Counted from the first letter of the stretch, positions 25,435-35,072 are shown. The stretch: 64,000 nucleotides of DNA from Bradyrhizobium sp. Ai1a-2 (GCF_000426245.1 NZ_AUEZ01000001.1:248001-312000), one strand, 5' to 3'. Notes: a model not told the origin generated them from the sequence alone. Numbers and translations are program-made.

Positions 25435-25869
25435 ATGGAGCTGTTTGCAATTCGTCTTGCGGTGATCGCGCTGTTCGCGTTTGCACTCCCTGTGACGCCA
25501 TCGCAAGCGCAAGCGCCGGGCTATGTCCGGGTCAATTTCGCGAAAGCGGGCCTCGTGGTCGGAGCCGGCGGCGGCACCGGCGTCCTGATCTATCGCGGCC
25601 GCAACTATCCGTTCCGGGTTTCGGGCCTCAGCCTCGGTGTGACCGCCGGCGCATCTGTCAGCCGGCTGGAAGGCTGGGCCTCAGGCATAGCTAGCGTAAG
25701 CGATTTTGCTGGCACCTATAGCGCGGTCGGCGCCGGCGGCGCCCTGGTTGGCGGCGCAGGAGGCGTCAACTTGAGAAATGAAAAGGGCGTCGTCCTCATC
25801 CTGAAAGGGCCAAAAGCGGGGATGGAGTTCGCCGCCAATCTCAGCGGGATCAGGATTTCGCTGAAGTGA
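25435..25869 (+). CDS. Glycine-rich secreted protein, paralogue of the protein at 16439
   Basis: A 144-residue protein with a signal peptide (IRLAVIALFAFALPVTPSQAQ). The mature part, VVGAGGGTGVLIYRGRNYPFRVSGLSLGVTAGAS, then TYSAVGAGGALVGGAGG and LKGPKAGMEFAANLSGI, matches the 142-residue protein at 16439 over its full length. Both have the order G-V-L-I-x-R-G-x-x-Y-P-F-x-V-S-G. It lies 18 bp after the DUF2950 gene and is likely the third gene of that operon. No function is assigned. Confidence 0.75.
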   Translation: MELFAIRLAVIALFAFALPVTPSQAQAPGYVRVNFAKAGLVVGAGGGTGVLIYRGRNYPFRVSGLSLGVTAGASVSRLEGWASGIASVSDFAGTYSAVGAGGALVGGAGGVNLRNEKGVVLILKGPKAGMEFAANLSGIRISLK

Positions 25870-26014
25870 GTTGGCAATGATTTGTTCATGTCTAAGGCAG
25901 GTAGTCGTCGCTGTATCCTTATACCGCCGACTTTTTGTCACCAAAGCGCCACGAGCTTGGCCGACGAATCGTACGTGTTAAAAGTCTAGCTTTTTTATTG
26001 ACGGAGATAGTGAA

Positions 26015-26221
26015 GTGGCAATGGGGACAGTGAAGTGGTTCAACACAACGAAGGGCTATGGGTTCATTCAGCCTGACGCGGGAGGTCCGGACGTCTTTGT
26101 GCACATCTCGGCCGTAGAGAAAGCCGGCCTGTCGACGCTCCCGGAGGGCAGCAAGATCAGCTACGAGCTATTTACGGGCCGCTCCGGCAAATCCTCGGCT
26201 GAAAAGCTACGCCTGGGTTGA
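26015..26221 (+). CDS. Cold-shock domain protein (CspA family)
   Basis: A 68-residue OB-fold nucleic-acid-binding protein. RNP1 (KGYGFIQPD) and RNP2 (VFVHISAVE) are both intact, and the opening MAMGTVKWFN is the common rhizobial form. The GTG at 26015 has GGAG eight bases away and gives that opening; ATG 26021 would be two residues shorter and too far from the ribosome site. It is a single-gene unit followed by a T-rich terminator. RNA chaperone action during cold or stress is the family role. Confidence 0.93.
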   Translation: MAMGTVKWFNTTKGYGFIQPDAGGPDVFVHISAVEKAGLSTLPEGSKISYELFTGRSGKSSAEKLRLG

Positions 26222-26296
26222 AGGCGACCGGACTAAGGCCAACGCCGGGCATCCTAAGTGAAGGTCGGTAGGACTTCGGTCCTGGACTCTGGTCAG

Positions 26297-26327
26297 GCCC
26301 GCTGGCTCTTAAGTTGGCGGGCTTTTT
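26297..26327 (+). terminator. Rho-independent terminator after the cold-shock gene
   Basis: GCCCGC (26297-26302) pairs with GCGGGC (26317-26322) and is followed directly by TTTTT (26323-26327). Confidence 0.8.
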
Positions 26328-26407
26328 CTTGACGCGCCGGACCGTGTCGCAATCGAAGGCGTACCGTCGCCACATTTGCTTCGACAGGCCACAAAATCGT
26401 TGGGTCC

Positions 26408-29400
26408 CTAGTTCAGCTGACCCGCCGGCCACAAATGGCGAACACCGCCGCCAGCGACGTACAGAACGAGAAAGTAATAGAGAATGTAGAGGTTATAAGT
26501 CTGGCCGTTGCCGGTGTAGAGCCTTCGGATCCGCTCCGCAGAGGCCGTGGTGGCGGTGGCCAGTCCGCCCCAGAGCGCTCCGGCCCATGGCGGCGTCAGC
26601 ATCGTGAAGACAGTCTTCAAGCCTTCGTAGAGGGTGGACTGCGTGCCACCGATTTTGACGTGAGCGATGGCTGCCCACCAGCCGCTTCGTAGCAGCAGCC
26701 AGAACAATCCGAGCAATATCGCAGACACGATCACCGCAAACGCCATGACAGGCACCGGATTCCAATAGCCGTAGATCATCTCCAGCGACATGCCCTGCCA
26801 CACCAGCGTCGATGCGAATTGCGGATCGATCGCTTCGGAGATCGGGGCGATCAGCAGTTTCGGGAAGAATGACATCAGGAAAATGCCGGCGATCAGCAGA
26901 ATCTGCGGTATCAGCAGGGTGATCGGCGCCTCTCTCAGGTCGTCATGCGCAGCCTTGCGAGGGCCGAGGAAGATCGCCCGAATGAAGCGGGCCATGTACA
27001 CAAAGCCGACAAAGGTCGCCAGCAGGGTCATCACCGCCGGCCCGTACCAGCCCTTCTCCATCATTGCGCTCAGCAGCAGCCATTTGCCGCCAAAGCCGGC
27101 GAGCGGCGGCAGACCGGACATCGCGACAATCGCGGTCGCGGCCGTTGCGAATGTGACGGGCATGACACCGGCAAGACCGCCAAGCTCGACGATCAGCCGC
27201 GTCCCCGTTCGCAGGATGATCGCGGCAGCGACCAGGAATAAGGTGCCCTTGACCAGGAGATGGTTGGCGACGAGGTACAGTGCCGTCACCCAGCCGAGAT
27301 GGCTCATCAGTGCGATCGCCGCCACGATATAGCCAAGCTGGCTCATGCTTGAATAGGCCAGCATGCGCTTCAAGTCGTCCTGGCGCGCCGCAAGCATCGC
27401 GCCGGCCAGCGTGGTCAGCATGCCAATCCATCCCATGACAAGCGCTAGATTCAAGCTCACTTCGGAGAGGATCGCGACGTAGGTCCCGACCAGCAGCCCG
27501 AAGATTGACACCTTGCTGATGACGGCCGAGAGCAGGGCGGACACGTCGTCATCGGCTTCCGCGTAGGCGCCCGGTAGCCAGACATGGACGCCGAGGGAGC
27601 CGGCCTTGATCAGCAGGCCGATCGCCAACAGCACAAAGACCGGTGCGCTATCCGGACCGGCCACACGCAGCGCCGACAGCGACACGCTGTCGGTCTGCGC
27701 CTGCAATACGGCGAATGCGCACAGCAGGAAGAAGGCCGCGGCGAGCGAGAACAGAAGATATTGCAGTGCATGTGACGCTGCCTCCGTCCTTCGCAGGATC
27801 AGGAAATAGGAGGACAGCGTGATCAGTTCCCAGATGAAAATGAACTCGAGGCTGGTCGTGGCGCGCGGCAGTGCCGGCAATGACAGCAGCATGACTGCCA
27901 GCAGCGGATAGAAGCCGGGACGGGGGTCCGTGCGGGCGAGGCAGGCGCTCGACACGACGAGGCCGCCAGCGAGAAGGAGTGTCGCGAACAGAAAGTTGAT
28001 GCCGGACAAGCTGACAACGAGCCAGGTGCCACCAACCGACACCAGAACGAGCATGATCAGACATTGCATGCGGCTCGGCAGGCCAGCGAGCATGTACAAT
28101 ACCAGTCCCGCAACAAGCGGCATGTACGACCACGGAGCTGCAAGGCCCGCAAGCTCGCCGGCGACGTACCCGCTGACGACAAGAAGAAGAGCCATTCCGA
28201 AAATTGGAAATAGATCGGCCTGGCTTTGCGGCGCTGCGTCTGCCTCGGCGGGAGAGTGAAGTGCCAGGCTGAACCAGCGAAACATGTAAGCCGCTTCCAG
28301 AAGCGAGCCCATCAGGACGATGGCGATCCAGACGTAGAGATTGCCGACTGCCAAGGTCATGATGAGTTGCCATTTCGCCCAGAATCCCGGGAATGGCGGC
28401 AATCCGGAGATGGCGATGATCAGTATGCCGAAGACCAGGATCGCTCCTGGACGTCGGGCGAGGACCGCCCAGTCTTGCAGGCGCTCCTTACTCACGTAAC
28501 CGGCCAACCAGAAAAGCCCGACCTTGGCGAAGAGGTGATTGATGAAAAGGCCGCCCACCACCAAGCGCATCGCGTCGTCGGCCCTGAGTCGGTAGAGCAG
28601 GGGCGCGGCGATCGTCAGCAGCGCCATCTGGCCGATCGAAGAATAGCCGAGAAGGCGCTGCGCTTTCGTCTGCTGGAGGCCGATCAGGTTTGAGAAGACG
28701 AACGTAATCGCCCCCAGGGCGGCGATGAGTTCGAGCTGGTCCTCGAACAAAGGCAGCAACTTGAGCAAGGCGAACAACACGCCCGCCGAAACACCGCCCG
28801 AGATCATCGCGGCAACGTCGCTGCGCGCGGTCTCATAGACATCGAGGCCCCAGCCGTTCGCAGGGAAGGGCTTCAGCTCGAGCAGCAGGCACGCCAGCAG
28901 GAAGATGAGTGCGGCAAAGCCGATCGGGCCCGTGATCGAGCCGCGCTTTGCGATCAGTTCGTCGATGTTAAGGATGCCGGTGGCGGCATAAAGCAGCAAC
29001 GTGCCGATCAGGAAGAAGGTCGACGCCAGGACTGTTGCCATGAGAAACTTGAACGTCGCCGACAAGGCTGCGGGTGTGTCTCGTAGGCCAAGCAAGGCGT
29101 AGGTCGCGATCGAGACGATCTCCAGGAACACGAACAGATTGAAGAGGTCGCGAGTCATCACCATGCCCTGGATGCCCATGACCAGCAGCAGGTATAGCAG
29201 CAGTGTCCCGTACCTTTCGCGCACGACATAGGCGGCGCCGAAAAGCGCGACCAGATTGATGCTGAAGGCGAAGATGCTTTCGGCGAGCCCCATGCGCAGA
29301 TTGATCGCATAAGGCGGCTTTGCGCCACCGGTCAGGATCTCGATGGGGGCGGCGCCGTTCAGAAGGACGAACAGCGCGTAGCCTGAGATCAGCGTCATCG

Positions 29401-29527
29401 CCGCGAGCGCGAGGACAAAAGCGGCGGCTACCCAGGATTTTCCAAGACGATAGAAGAGAGGAATCAGGAAGCCGCCACCCAGGCCCACAATGAAAATGTT
29501 GAGCGGGTGGAGCAGGCTCTCTACCAT
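26408..29527 (-). CDS. Mrp-type antiporter: two MrpD-like modules fused in one protein
   Basis: A 1039-residue membrane protein of two tandem proton-antiporter modules of the complex I/Mrp type (NuoL/M/N relatives). Module 1 spans about 1-430 and has Glu136 in F-V-F-L-E-I-V-S (helix 5) and Lys219 in L-E-L-K-P-F-P (helix 7). Module 2 spans about 490-960 and has Glu567 in F-I-W-E-L-I-T and Lys641 in L-I-K-A-G. These are the residues proton-pumping modules need, so both look functional. A single MrpD is normally about 500 residues. This is the last gene of the Mrp operon and overlaps mrpC by 7 bp. There is no separate mrpA N-terminal module, so module 1 may replace it. Confidence 0.88.
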   Translation of the reverse strand: MVESLLHPLNIFIVGLGGGFLIPLFYRLGKSWVAAAFVLALAAMTLISGYALFVLLNGAAPIEILTGGAKPPYAINLRMGLAESIFAFSINLVALFGAAYVVRERYGTLLLYLLLVMGIQGMVMTRDLFNLFVFLEIVSIATYALLGLRDTPAALSATFKFLMATVLASTFFLIGTLLLYAATGILNIDELIAKRGSITGPIGFAALIFLLACLLLELKPFPANGWGLDVYETARSDVAAMISGGVSAGVLFALLKLLPLFEDQLELIAALGAITFVFSNLIGLQQTKAQRLLGYSSIGQMALLTIAAPLLYRLRADDAMRLVVGGLFINHLFAKVGLFWLAGYVSKERLQDWAVLARRPGAILVFGILIIAISGLPPFPGFWAKWQLIMTLAVGNLYVWIAIVLMGSLLEAAYMFRWFSLALHSPAEADAAPQSQADLFPIFGMALLLVVSGYVAGELAGLAAPWSYMPLVAGLVLYMLAGLPSRMQCLIMLVLVSVGGTWLVVSLSGINFLFATLLLAGGLVVSSACLARTDPRPGFYPLLAVMLLSLPALPRATTSLEFIFIWELITLSSYFLILRRTEAASHALQYLLFSLAAAFFLLCAFAVLQAQTDSVSLSALRVAGPDSAPVFVLLAIGLLIKAGSLGVHVWLPGAYAEADDDVSALLSAVISKVSIFGLLVGTYVAILSEVSLNLALVMGWIGMLTTLAGAMLAARQDDLKRMLAYSSMSQLGYIVAAIALMSHLGWVTALYLVANHLLVKGTLFLVAAAIILRTGTRLIVELGGLAGVMPVTFATAATAIVAMSGLPPLAGFGGKWLLLSAMMEKGWYGPAVMTLLATFVGFVYMARFIRAIFLGPRKAAHDDLREAPITLLIPQILLIAGIFLMSFFPKLLIAPISEAIDPQFASTLVWQGMSLEMIYGYWNPVPVMAFAVIVSAILLGLFWLLLRSGWWAAIAHVKIGGTQSTLYEGLKTVFTMLTPPWAGALWGGLATATTASAERIRRLYTGNGQTYNLYILYYFLVLYVAGGGVRHLWPAGQLN

Positions 29528-29880
29528 TTCGACTCCGTGAAGGCGTCGATTGACAGCGTTTTCTTGGACTCATAGAGCCGGATCGCATAGGCGAGCATAA
29601 CGGCGGTCACAGCCATACCAATGACGATAGCGGTGACGACGAGTGCAGATGGTATCGGGTCGACGGCGCGTGAGGCCGCTTCCGACAAACTCAGTGTGCG
29701 GTCGATGATCGGCGCCGTGCCGTCAGTCACATAGCCGATTGCAACGATGACGATGTGGGTGCCGGTTCCCATCAGGGAAAATCCGATGATGATCCGCAGG
29801 ATGTTGCGGTGTGTGAGCATGCCCCAAAGTCCGATCAGGATCAGGAGAAGGCCCGTTGTCAGAACGATGCTCGAGATCAT
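29521..29880 (-). CDS. mrpC: Mrp antiporter subunit C (NuoK-like)
   Basis: A 119-residue protein with three membrane helices in the NuoK/MrpC pattern: LILIGLWGMLTHRNILRIIIGFSLMGTGTHIVIVAIGY and then DPIPSALVVTAIVIGMAVTAVMLAYAIRLYE. The D-P-I-P-S-A-L-V-V-T-A-I-V-I segment is the most conserved part. It follows mrpB by 25 bp and overlaps the double-module gene. Confidence 0.9.
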   Translation of the reverse strand: MISSIVLTTGLLLILIGLWGMLTHRNILRIIIGFSLMGTGTHIVIVAIGYVTDGTAPIIDRTLSLSEAASRAVDPIPSALVVTAIVIGMAVTAVMLAYAIRLYESKKTLSIDAFTESKW

Positions 29881-29905
29881 CAGACAGCTTCCTTCGCATG
29901 AGGGG

Positions 29906-30607
29906 TCAGGGCCGGAATCGGTCGAGAATGACGCTCAGCTCGCAGCCGACCTTGATGCCCAGAAGCGCCGACAGGACCGGAATCGCACCAGCGCTGAAGA
30001 AGGCGCCGAACTGCCCAAGCGGGAGGATCCGGTTGTCCAGGAAGCCGCCCGCGCCGACCAGCCCCGCAATGCCCGTCAACACAAACAACGCGCCGGCCAC
30101 AGACTCCGTGATGCCCAGGAATTCGAGATCGGGCCGGTATTGCGGATAGGCCAGCAGCATCAGCAGCACGCCGGAAGCGATGACGGCGCCGCCCTGGAAA
30201 CCGCCGCCCGCGGTCAGGTGCCCGTTCATGATGATATAGGCCGCGAAGAGGGAAATCAGCGGAACGAGGATCTGAGTGCCAGTCTGCACGATCTCCGACG
30301 ACGGCCGGGCTCCGTCAAAGCGATCCGCGAGGGAGCCACTCTGTGGCAGGCGTTCCCCGCCGAGCACGAGGCCGACGCCCGCGGCCACCATGAACAAAAC
30401 GGCGACTTCTCCGAGAGTGTCAAACGCGCGGTAGGTCAGCAATATGCCGGTGATGACATTCGGCGCGCCCAACTCCTGCGGCACGAGCCTGATGTAGCTT
30501 TCCGCCAGGGGCCGCGCCGACTGCTGCTCGGTGTAGCCGATGACGAGACTTGCAAAGACAAGCCCGAACGAGACAATGGCGACGATGGTAGGGAGCCGCC
30601 GGATCAT
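29906..30607 (-). CDS. mrpB: Mrp antiporter subunit B-like (MnhB domain)
   Basis: A 233-residue protein with about six hydrophobic segments. The MnhB core, TQILVPLISLFAAYIIMNGHLTAGGGFQGGAVIASGVLLMLLAY, is in the middle. The N-terminal 90 residues (ITGILLTYRAFDTLGEVAVLFMVAAGVGLVL) resemble the MrpA C-terminal extension (MbhE-like), so the protein fuses that piece to MnhB, as in archaeal-type Mrp/Mbh operons. It overlaps the mrpG stop by 4 bp. Confidence 0.87.
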   Translation of the reverse strand: MIRRLPTIVAIVSFGLVFASLVIGYTEQQSARPLAESYIRLVPQELGAPNVITGILLTYRAFDTLGEVAVLFMVAAGVGLVLGGERLPQSGSLADRFDGARPSSEIVQTGTQILVPLISLFAAYIIMNGHLTAGGGFQGGAVIASGVLLMLLAYPQYRPDLEFLGITESVAGALFVLTGIAGLVGAGGFLDNRILPLGQFGAFFSAGAIPVLSALLGIKVGCELSVILDRFRP

Positions 30608-30942
30608 ATGCCGCTTCCTGCTTTCTGCTGCGCGTCACGCAGAGCGTCTATACCGGTATTGCCGGCCATCGGAATCCGAATGCTGTGCGCGGCCCGCGCC
30701 AGCGCATGCGAGGAGACAGGATTCGTCATCAGCACGAAATAGGCGATGATCAAAAGCTTGAAGCCCCAGCCCGGGTGATAGATGGCCAGGCCCGCGAGCA
30801 CCAGGGTGTTGCCGAGCGTGGTGGCTTTCGTGCCTGCCTGCATGCGGGTATACACATCGGGCATGCGCAACATGCCGAGCCCGGCCGAAAAGTGGAAGAT
30901 TGCACCGAGCAGGACCAGAGCGCTTCCGATCAAATCCATCAT
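30604..30942 (-). CDS. mrpG: Mrp antiporter subunit G
   Basis: A 112-residue protein with three membrane helices: GSALVLLGAIFHFSAGLGMLRMPDVYTRMQAGTKATTLG (the G-M-L-R-x-P-D-x-Y-x-R-x-Q-A signature of MrpG) and then LLIIAYFVLMTNPVSSHALARAAH. The start at 30942 overlaps the DUF4040 stop as ATGA; a second ATG follows at 30939. Length is normal. Confidence 0.9.
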   Translation of the reverse strand: MMDLIGSALVLLGAIFHFSAGLGMLRMPDVYTRMQAGTKATTLGNTLVLAGLAIYHPGWGFKLLIIAYFVLMTNPVSSHALARAAHSIRIPMAGNTGIDALRDAQQKAGSGI

Positions 30943-31181
30943 GGGGCTCTCTCTGTTGTCCTGCGGATCGCATAGAGGAAAATGAGCACCGACAGGCCGG
31001 ATCCGATCGACGCCTCCGTCATTGCGACATCCGGCGCGCCCAGCAGGACGTAGCAAACCGCTGCGAACAGGCTCGCCAGCCCGCCGCTGATCGCCGCCGC
31101 CAGGGTACTGTCCAGGCTCACGGCTAGAATGCCGCTCACGACAATGCTGCCGCACAACAGGTAGACGAAGAGATCAAGCAT
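30939..31181 (-). CDS. DUF4040 / MrpA C-terminal-like subunit
   Basis: An 80-residue protein with two to three hydrophobic helices. SIVVSGILAVSLDSTLAAAISGGLASLFAAVCYVLLGAPDVAMTEASIGSG is the DUF4040 core, with the conserved A-P-D-V-A-M-T-E-A region. In standard Mrp systems this is part of the large MrpA; here it is a separate gene, as in archaeal MbhD. ATG 31181 is four bases after mrpF; an earlier start would overlap it. Confidence 0.85.
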   Translation of the reverse strand: MLDLFVYLLCGSIVVSGILAVSLDSTLAAAISGGLASLFAAVCYVLLGAPDVAMTEASIGSGLSVLIFLYAIRRTTERAP

Positions 31182-31185
31182 GCCG

Positions 31186-31446
31186 TCAAAGACCTCGCTC
31201 GAGATAGCGTGCAATCGCCAGGACAGCCAGAAAACTCAGAACACCGTAAACCAGAGCAACATCCAGATAGATGGAACGGCCGGCCACATGCGCGTAAAGC
31301 GCAATGAGAGAGATCGAAACGACGGTCAGCATATCGATCGCCGCAACGCGGTCCACCGTGGTCCGTCCGAGAATCAGACGTAGCACGCCGAACCCGACAC
31401 CAAGAAAGATCAGAATCGCCGAGGCGGTGAGGATTGCGTCAGCCAA
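31186..31446 (-). CDS. mrpF: Mrp antiporter subunit F
   Basis: An 86-residue protein with three membrane helices: ILTASAILIFLGVGFGVLRLILGRTTVDRVAAIDMLTVVSISLIALYAHV. The G-x-T-x-x-D-R-V-x-A-x-D core is the MrpF signature. The TTG at 31446 overlaps the mrpE stop and gives normal family length; starts further up would lie inside mrpE. Translation is probably coupled. Confidence 0.85.
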   Translation of the reverse strand: MADAILTASAILIFLGVGFGVLRLILGRTTVDRVAAIDMLTVVSISLIALYAHVAGRSIYLDVALVYGVLSFLAVLAIARYLERGL

Positions 31447-31957
31447 AGGTCTTCCCCAGATGCTCTTCGAATGCTCCGGCAATGGCGCGGGTCGCTTCGT
31501 CCGGGTCTGTTGTTTTGACGTCGAGCCAATGAACGAAGAGGCTGTCGCCATCGATGTCGACGACGAGCGATCCGGGCGTCAGCGCTATGGAGCTGGCAAG
31601 TGCAAGACGTCCGACCGGAGTTTTGAGTCCCGTTCTGATCCGGACGATGCCGGGGTCGATGTTGATGCGTGGTGCATAGACGTAGCGCATCATGTTGATG
31701 TTCGCACGGACCAGCTCGACCAGAAAGATGCCGGTGTAGAGAACGAAGTGATAGAGGCGCTCGGGGGATAAGCGGACGTCGCGCCACGCGCCCGGTTTGC
31801 GCGTGAACATGTAGGCCAGAACGACGGAAATGATTGCGCCGGTCGCGAGCACGCTAACGTCGAAGGACGAGTTCGCTGCGAACCAGATAAATGTGAGAAG
31901 CACCGATAGCCAAAGGAAGCCGCTCGGTCGTTTCGCTGCGGGTTGATTTGGCGCCAT
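31439..31957 (-). CDS. mrpE: Mrp antiporter subunit E
   Basis: A 172-residue protein with two N-terminal membrane helices and a cytoplasmic part. The family run ALTPGSLVVDIDGDSLFVHWLDV and the ELVRANINMMRYVYAPR segment are clear. It is the first gene of the Mrp part, 31 bp after the RND pump gene on the same strand, with no promoter motif seen between. ATG 31957 is chosen over a TTG at 31966. Confidence 0.9.
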   Translation of the reverse strand: MAPNQPAAKRPSGFLWLSVLLTFIWFAANSSFDVSVLATGAIISVVLAYMFTRKPGAWRDVRLSPERLYHFVLYTGIFLVELVRANINMMRYVYAPRINIDPGIVRIRTGLKTPVGRLALASSIALTPGSLVVDIDGDSLFVHWLDVKTTDPDEATRAIAGAFEEHLGKTFG

Positions 31958-31988
31958 TGTCAGCAACCCCGACTGCCAGAATCCAGTG

Positions 31989-34900
31989 TTACGAGCTGAT
32001 CGTCGGAGTGCCGGTCCCCGCCGGCCTCTGCTGATCGGCTGATTTCTCCACTCCCCTGAACCAGGCTACGTACAAGGTAGGAAGGAAGATAAGCGTAAGA
32101 ATCGTTGCGACCAGCAATCCCCCCATGATCGCGAAGGCCATTGGTCCCCAGAACACCGTTGGAGCAATCGGGATCATGCCAAGGACGGTCGATACCGCGG
32201 TCAGCATGATCGGGCGGAAGCGCGAACTGCTGGCATTGATTGCGGCTGACCAGACGTCCTTTCCCTCTGCGCGTTCGGCGTCGATTTGGCCGATCAGGAT
32301 CACGGCGTTCTTGGTAATCATGCCGATCAGCGCCAGAATGCCAAGAATGGCGACGAAGCCGAGCGGCCTTTGCGACACGAGCAGCGCCGCGACAACGCCG
32401 ATCAAGCCGAGAGGCGCAACGCTGAGGACCAGGAACAGTCGCTGAAAACTCTGCAGCTGGGCCATGAGGACAGTAAACATCAGCAACAGCATGACCGGAA
32501 CGACGGCCATGACGGAAGCTTGCGAAGACTTGCTTTCTTCAACGGTCCCGCCCACGACGATGCGATAGGTGCGGGGAAGGGTTGCTGCCAGCTTATCGAC
32601 CGCCGGCGCCAGCGCGTTGATCACGGCTTCCGGAAGTGACCCGGGCGCCACATCGGCTTGCACGGTCAGCGTGGGTACGCGGTCGCGCCGCCAAACCAGT
32701 GGATATTCCTGCTTGTATTCGAATGTCGCGAACTGGTTCAGCGGAACCGTGCGGCCGTTTGGGAGCGGCACCTGCAGGGTACTCAGAGTCGGCAGCGAGA
32801 CGCGCTGTTCGTCGGTCGCGCGTACGAGAACATCAACAAGATAGATATCGTCGCGGACCTGAGTGACGGGCGCGCCCGAAATCACGGTATTCAGGACGCC
32901 AGCCACCGCCTGCGAGCTCAAACCCAATAGTCGCGCCTCGTCCTGGTCAACATGGATGCGGAGCTGACGTGCGGGCTCCATCCAGTCAAAATTGACTTGC
33001 TGGGCTTGCGGATTGGTTGCAACGATCTGGGCCAGGTTCAGTGCGATGTCGCGCACCTTGTCAATGTCGGGGCCACTCACGCGATATTGCACGGGCCAGC
33101 CGACCGGCGGGCCGAGTTCGAGCGGAGAGATCCGGGAGACCGCGCTCGGGAACTCATTGGCCAGGAACTTTTCAAGCTTGACGCGAAGGCGCTCGCGCGC
33201 AGCGACATCCTTAGCGACGATCACCACCTGCGTGAAAAAGTCGTTCGCCAACTGGACATTGAGCGGCAGATAGAAGCGAATGGCGCCGCGTCCCACATAG
33301 GTGCTCCAGCGGGCTACGTCCGTATCGCCTTTCAGGGTCGTATCGAAGCGCTTCGCGGCGGCTTCGCTGGCATACATCGACGCACTCTGCGGCAGGCTGA
33401 TATCGACCAGAAGCTCCGGACGGTCGGAAGACGGAAAGAATTGACGGGGAATGAGCGGAAGGGCGAGATAGGACAGAACGAAGAGCGCCACGGTGAGAAG
33501 AATCGTCACCCATTTCGCGCGCATGGCTGCGCTAAGAAAGTTTTGATACCAGGAGAGAATTCTGCTGGGGTTCGAGGTTTGTGATGTTCGGGGCGGTTTC
33601 AGAATGACGACGCCGAGAAGCGGCGCGAAGACGACGGCCACAAACCAGGATACGAGCAGCGCGATGCTGACGACGGCAAACAGCGAGAACGTGTACTCTC
33701 CCGCAGAACTTGCCGCAAAGCCGACGGGAACAAATCCGGCGATGGTTACCAGCGTTCCCGCGAGCATGGCGAACGCGTAGGTCCGGAACGCGAATGTCGC
33801 AGCTTCAACCTTGTCGTCGCCCGCAGCCAGCCGGTTGAGGGTGGCGTCGGTGGTGGTCATCGCGTCATCGACGAGCAGTGCCAGCGCGATGATCAGGGCG
33901 CCGAGCGATATCCGCTGCATGTCAATGCTCGCCATCTGCATGATCGGAAAGACGATGGCGAGCGTCAAGGGAATGGATAGCGCTATGATCAGCCCCGGGC
34001 GGATCCCGAGACTGATGAAGCTGATCACCAGAATGATGGCGATTGCCTGCAACAACGAGGTCATGAACTCGGAGATGGCGCCATCAACCGTGACGGCCTG
34101 ATCGGCGACCAGGATTGGCTGGATACCTATCGGCAGGTCCGCGGTGATCTGGTCGATCGCCTGCTTGATGTTTTTCCCGAGGGCGAGAATATCGCCGCCC
34201 TCCCGCATGGCGATCGCAAGTCCGATCGCCGGCTCCCCGTTGACGCGAAACATGGGCTGGGGCGGATCGGAATAGCCGCGCCGCACCTGCGCTATGTCAC
34301 TCAGGCGGAGCGTCCGTCCGCCGGCGACGAAGTTGATGTTGGCGACGTCTTGCTCCGTCCGAAACGCCCCTGATACCTGCAGCGAAAGGCTCTCCTCGCC
34401 GGTTTGGATGGTGCCGGCCGGACGTACAACGTTTTGGGCCTGGAGGGCGGCGACGAGCGCCGAGCGGTCGATGCCAAGGCCGGAAAGCTCCTTCATCGAG
34501 AATTCGACAAAAATCCGTTCGTCCTGCGCGCCTAGCAGCTCGATCTCCGAGACGTCGCGAACAAGAAGCAGCTTCGAGCGGATATCTTCAACGTAGTCGC
34601 GAAGTTCACGATGGGTGAACCCGTCGCTCGTAAAACCGTAGATGATCCCGAATGTCGCGCCGAAATCGTCGTTGAAGCCGGGCCCGACGATGCCTGCAGG
34701 CAGCGTATGCCTGATATCGCCGATGTTCTTGCGAACCTGATACCAGGTGTCGGCGACTTCCTTGGCGTTTGCGCTGCCTTTCAAGTTGACGAAAATCGTC
34801 GTGATGCCGGCCTTAGTATAGCTGCGCAAGAAGTCGAGATGCGGCGTTTCCTGCAGCCTGCGCTCGAGCCGCTCTGTCACTTGCTTGAGTGTATCCTCGA

Positions 34901-35072
34901 TGGTTGCTCCAGGCCACGCGGCCTGAACAACCATGGTCTTGATGATGAAGGTGGGATCCTCGCTGCGCCCAAGACGGAAATAGGATACGGCGCCGGCCAG
35001 GACGGCGATTATCATGAGAAAAGCGACGAACGAGCGGTGATTCAGCGCCCATTCTGAAAGATTGAATCTCAT
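31989..35072 (-). CDS. RND-family efflux pump (AcrB/MexB superfamily)
   Basis: A 1027-residue inner-membrane pump with the full RND layout: helix 1 (NHRSFVAFLMIIAVLAGAVSYFRLGRSEDP), two large periplasmic loops and two groups of membrane helices. The proton-relay Asp pair lies in helix 4, A-L-L-V-D-D-A-M. The second half repeats the fold and ends GLLVATILTLIFLPTLYVAWFRG. The R-S-E-D-P opening is typical of the HAE1-like group found with lone adaptors in alphaproteobacteria. Its start overlaps the adaptor stop (ATGA). No TolC-type channel gene is in the operon. The substrate is unknown. Confidence 0.92.
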   Translation of the reverse strand: MRFNLSEWALNHRSFVAFLMIIAVLAGAVSYFRLGRSEDPTFIIKTMVVQAAWPGATIEDTLKQVTERLERRLQETPHLDFLRSYTKAGITTIFVNLKGSANAKEVADTWYQVRKNIGDIRHTLPAGIVGPGFNDDFGATFGIIYGFTSDGFTHRELRDYVEDIRSKLLLVRDVSEIELLGAQDERIFVEFSMKELSGLGIDRSALVAALQAQNVVRPAGTIQTGEESLSLQVSGAFRTEQDVANINFVAGGRTLRLSDIAQVRRGYSDPPQPMFRVNGEPAIGLAIAMREGGDILALGKNIKQAIDQITADLPIGIQPILVADQAVTVDGAISEFMTSLLQAIAIILVISFISLGIRPGLIIALSIPLTLAIVFPIMQMASIDMQRISLGALIIALALLVDDAMTTTDATLNRLAAGDDKVEAATFAFRTYAFAMLAGTLVTIAGFVPVGFAASSAGEYTFSLFAVVSIALLVSWFVAVVFAPLLGVVILKPPRTSQTSNPSRILSWYQNFLSAAMRAKWVTILLTVALFVLSYLALPLIPRQFFPSSDRPELLVDISLPQSASMYASEAAAKRFDTTLKGDTDVARWSTYVGRGAIRFYLPLNVQLANDFFTQVVIVAKDVAARERLRVKLEKFLANEFPSAVSRISPLELGPPVGWPVQYRVSGPDIDKVRDIALNLAQIVATNPQAQQVNFDWMEPARQLRIHVDQDEARLLGLSSQAVAGVLNTVISGAPVTQVRDDIYLVDVLVRATDEQRVSLPTLSTLQVPLPNGRTVPLNQFATFEYKQEYPLVWRRDRVPTLTVQADVAPGSLPEAVINALAPAVDKLAATLPRTYRIVVGGTVEESKSSQASVMAVVPVMLLLMFTVLMAQLQSFQRLFLVLSVAPLGLIGVVAALLVSQRPLGFVAILGILALIGMITKNAVILIGQIDAERAEGKDVWSAAINASSSRFRPIMLTAVSTVLGMIPIAPTVFWGPMAFAIMGGLLVATILTLIFLPTLYVAWFRGVEKSADQQRPAGTGTPTISS

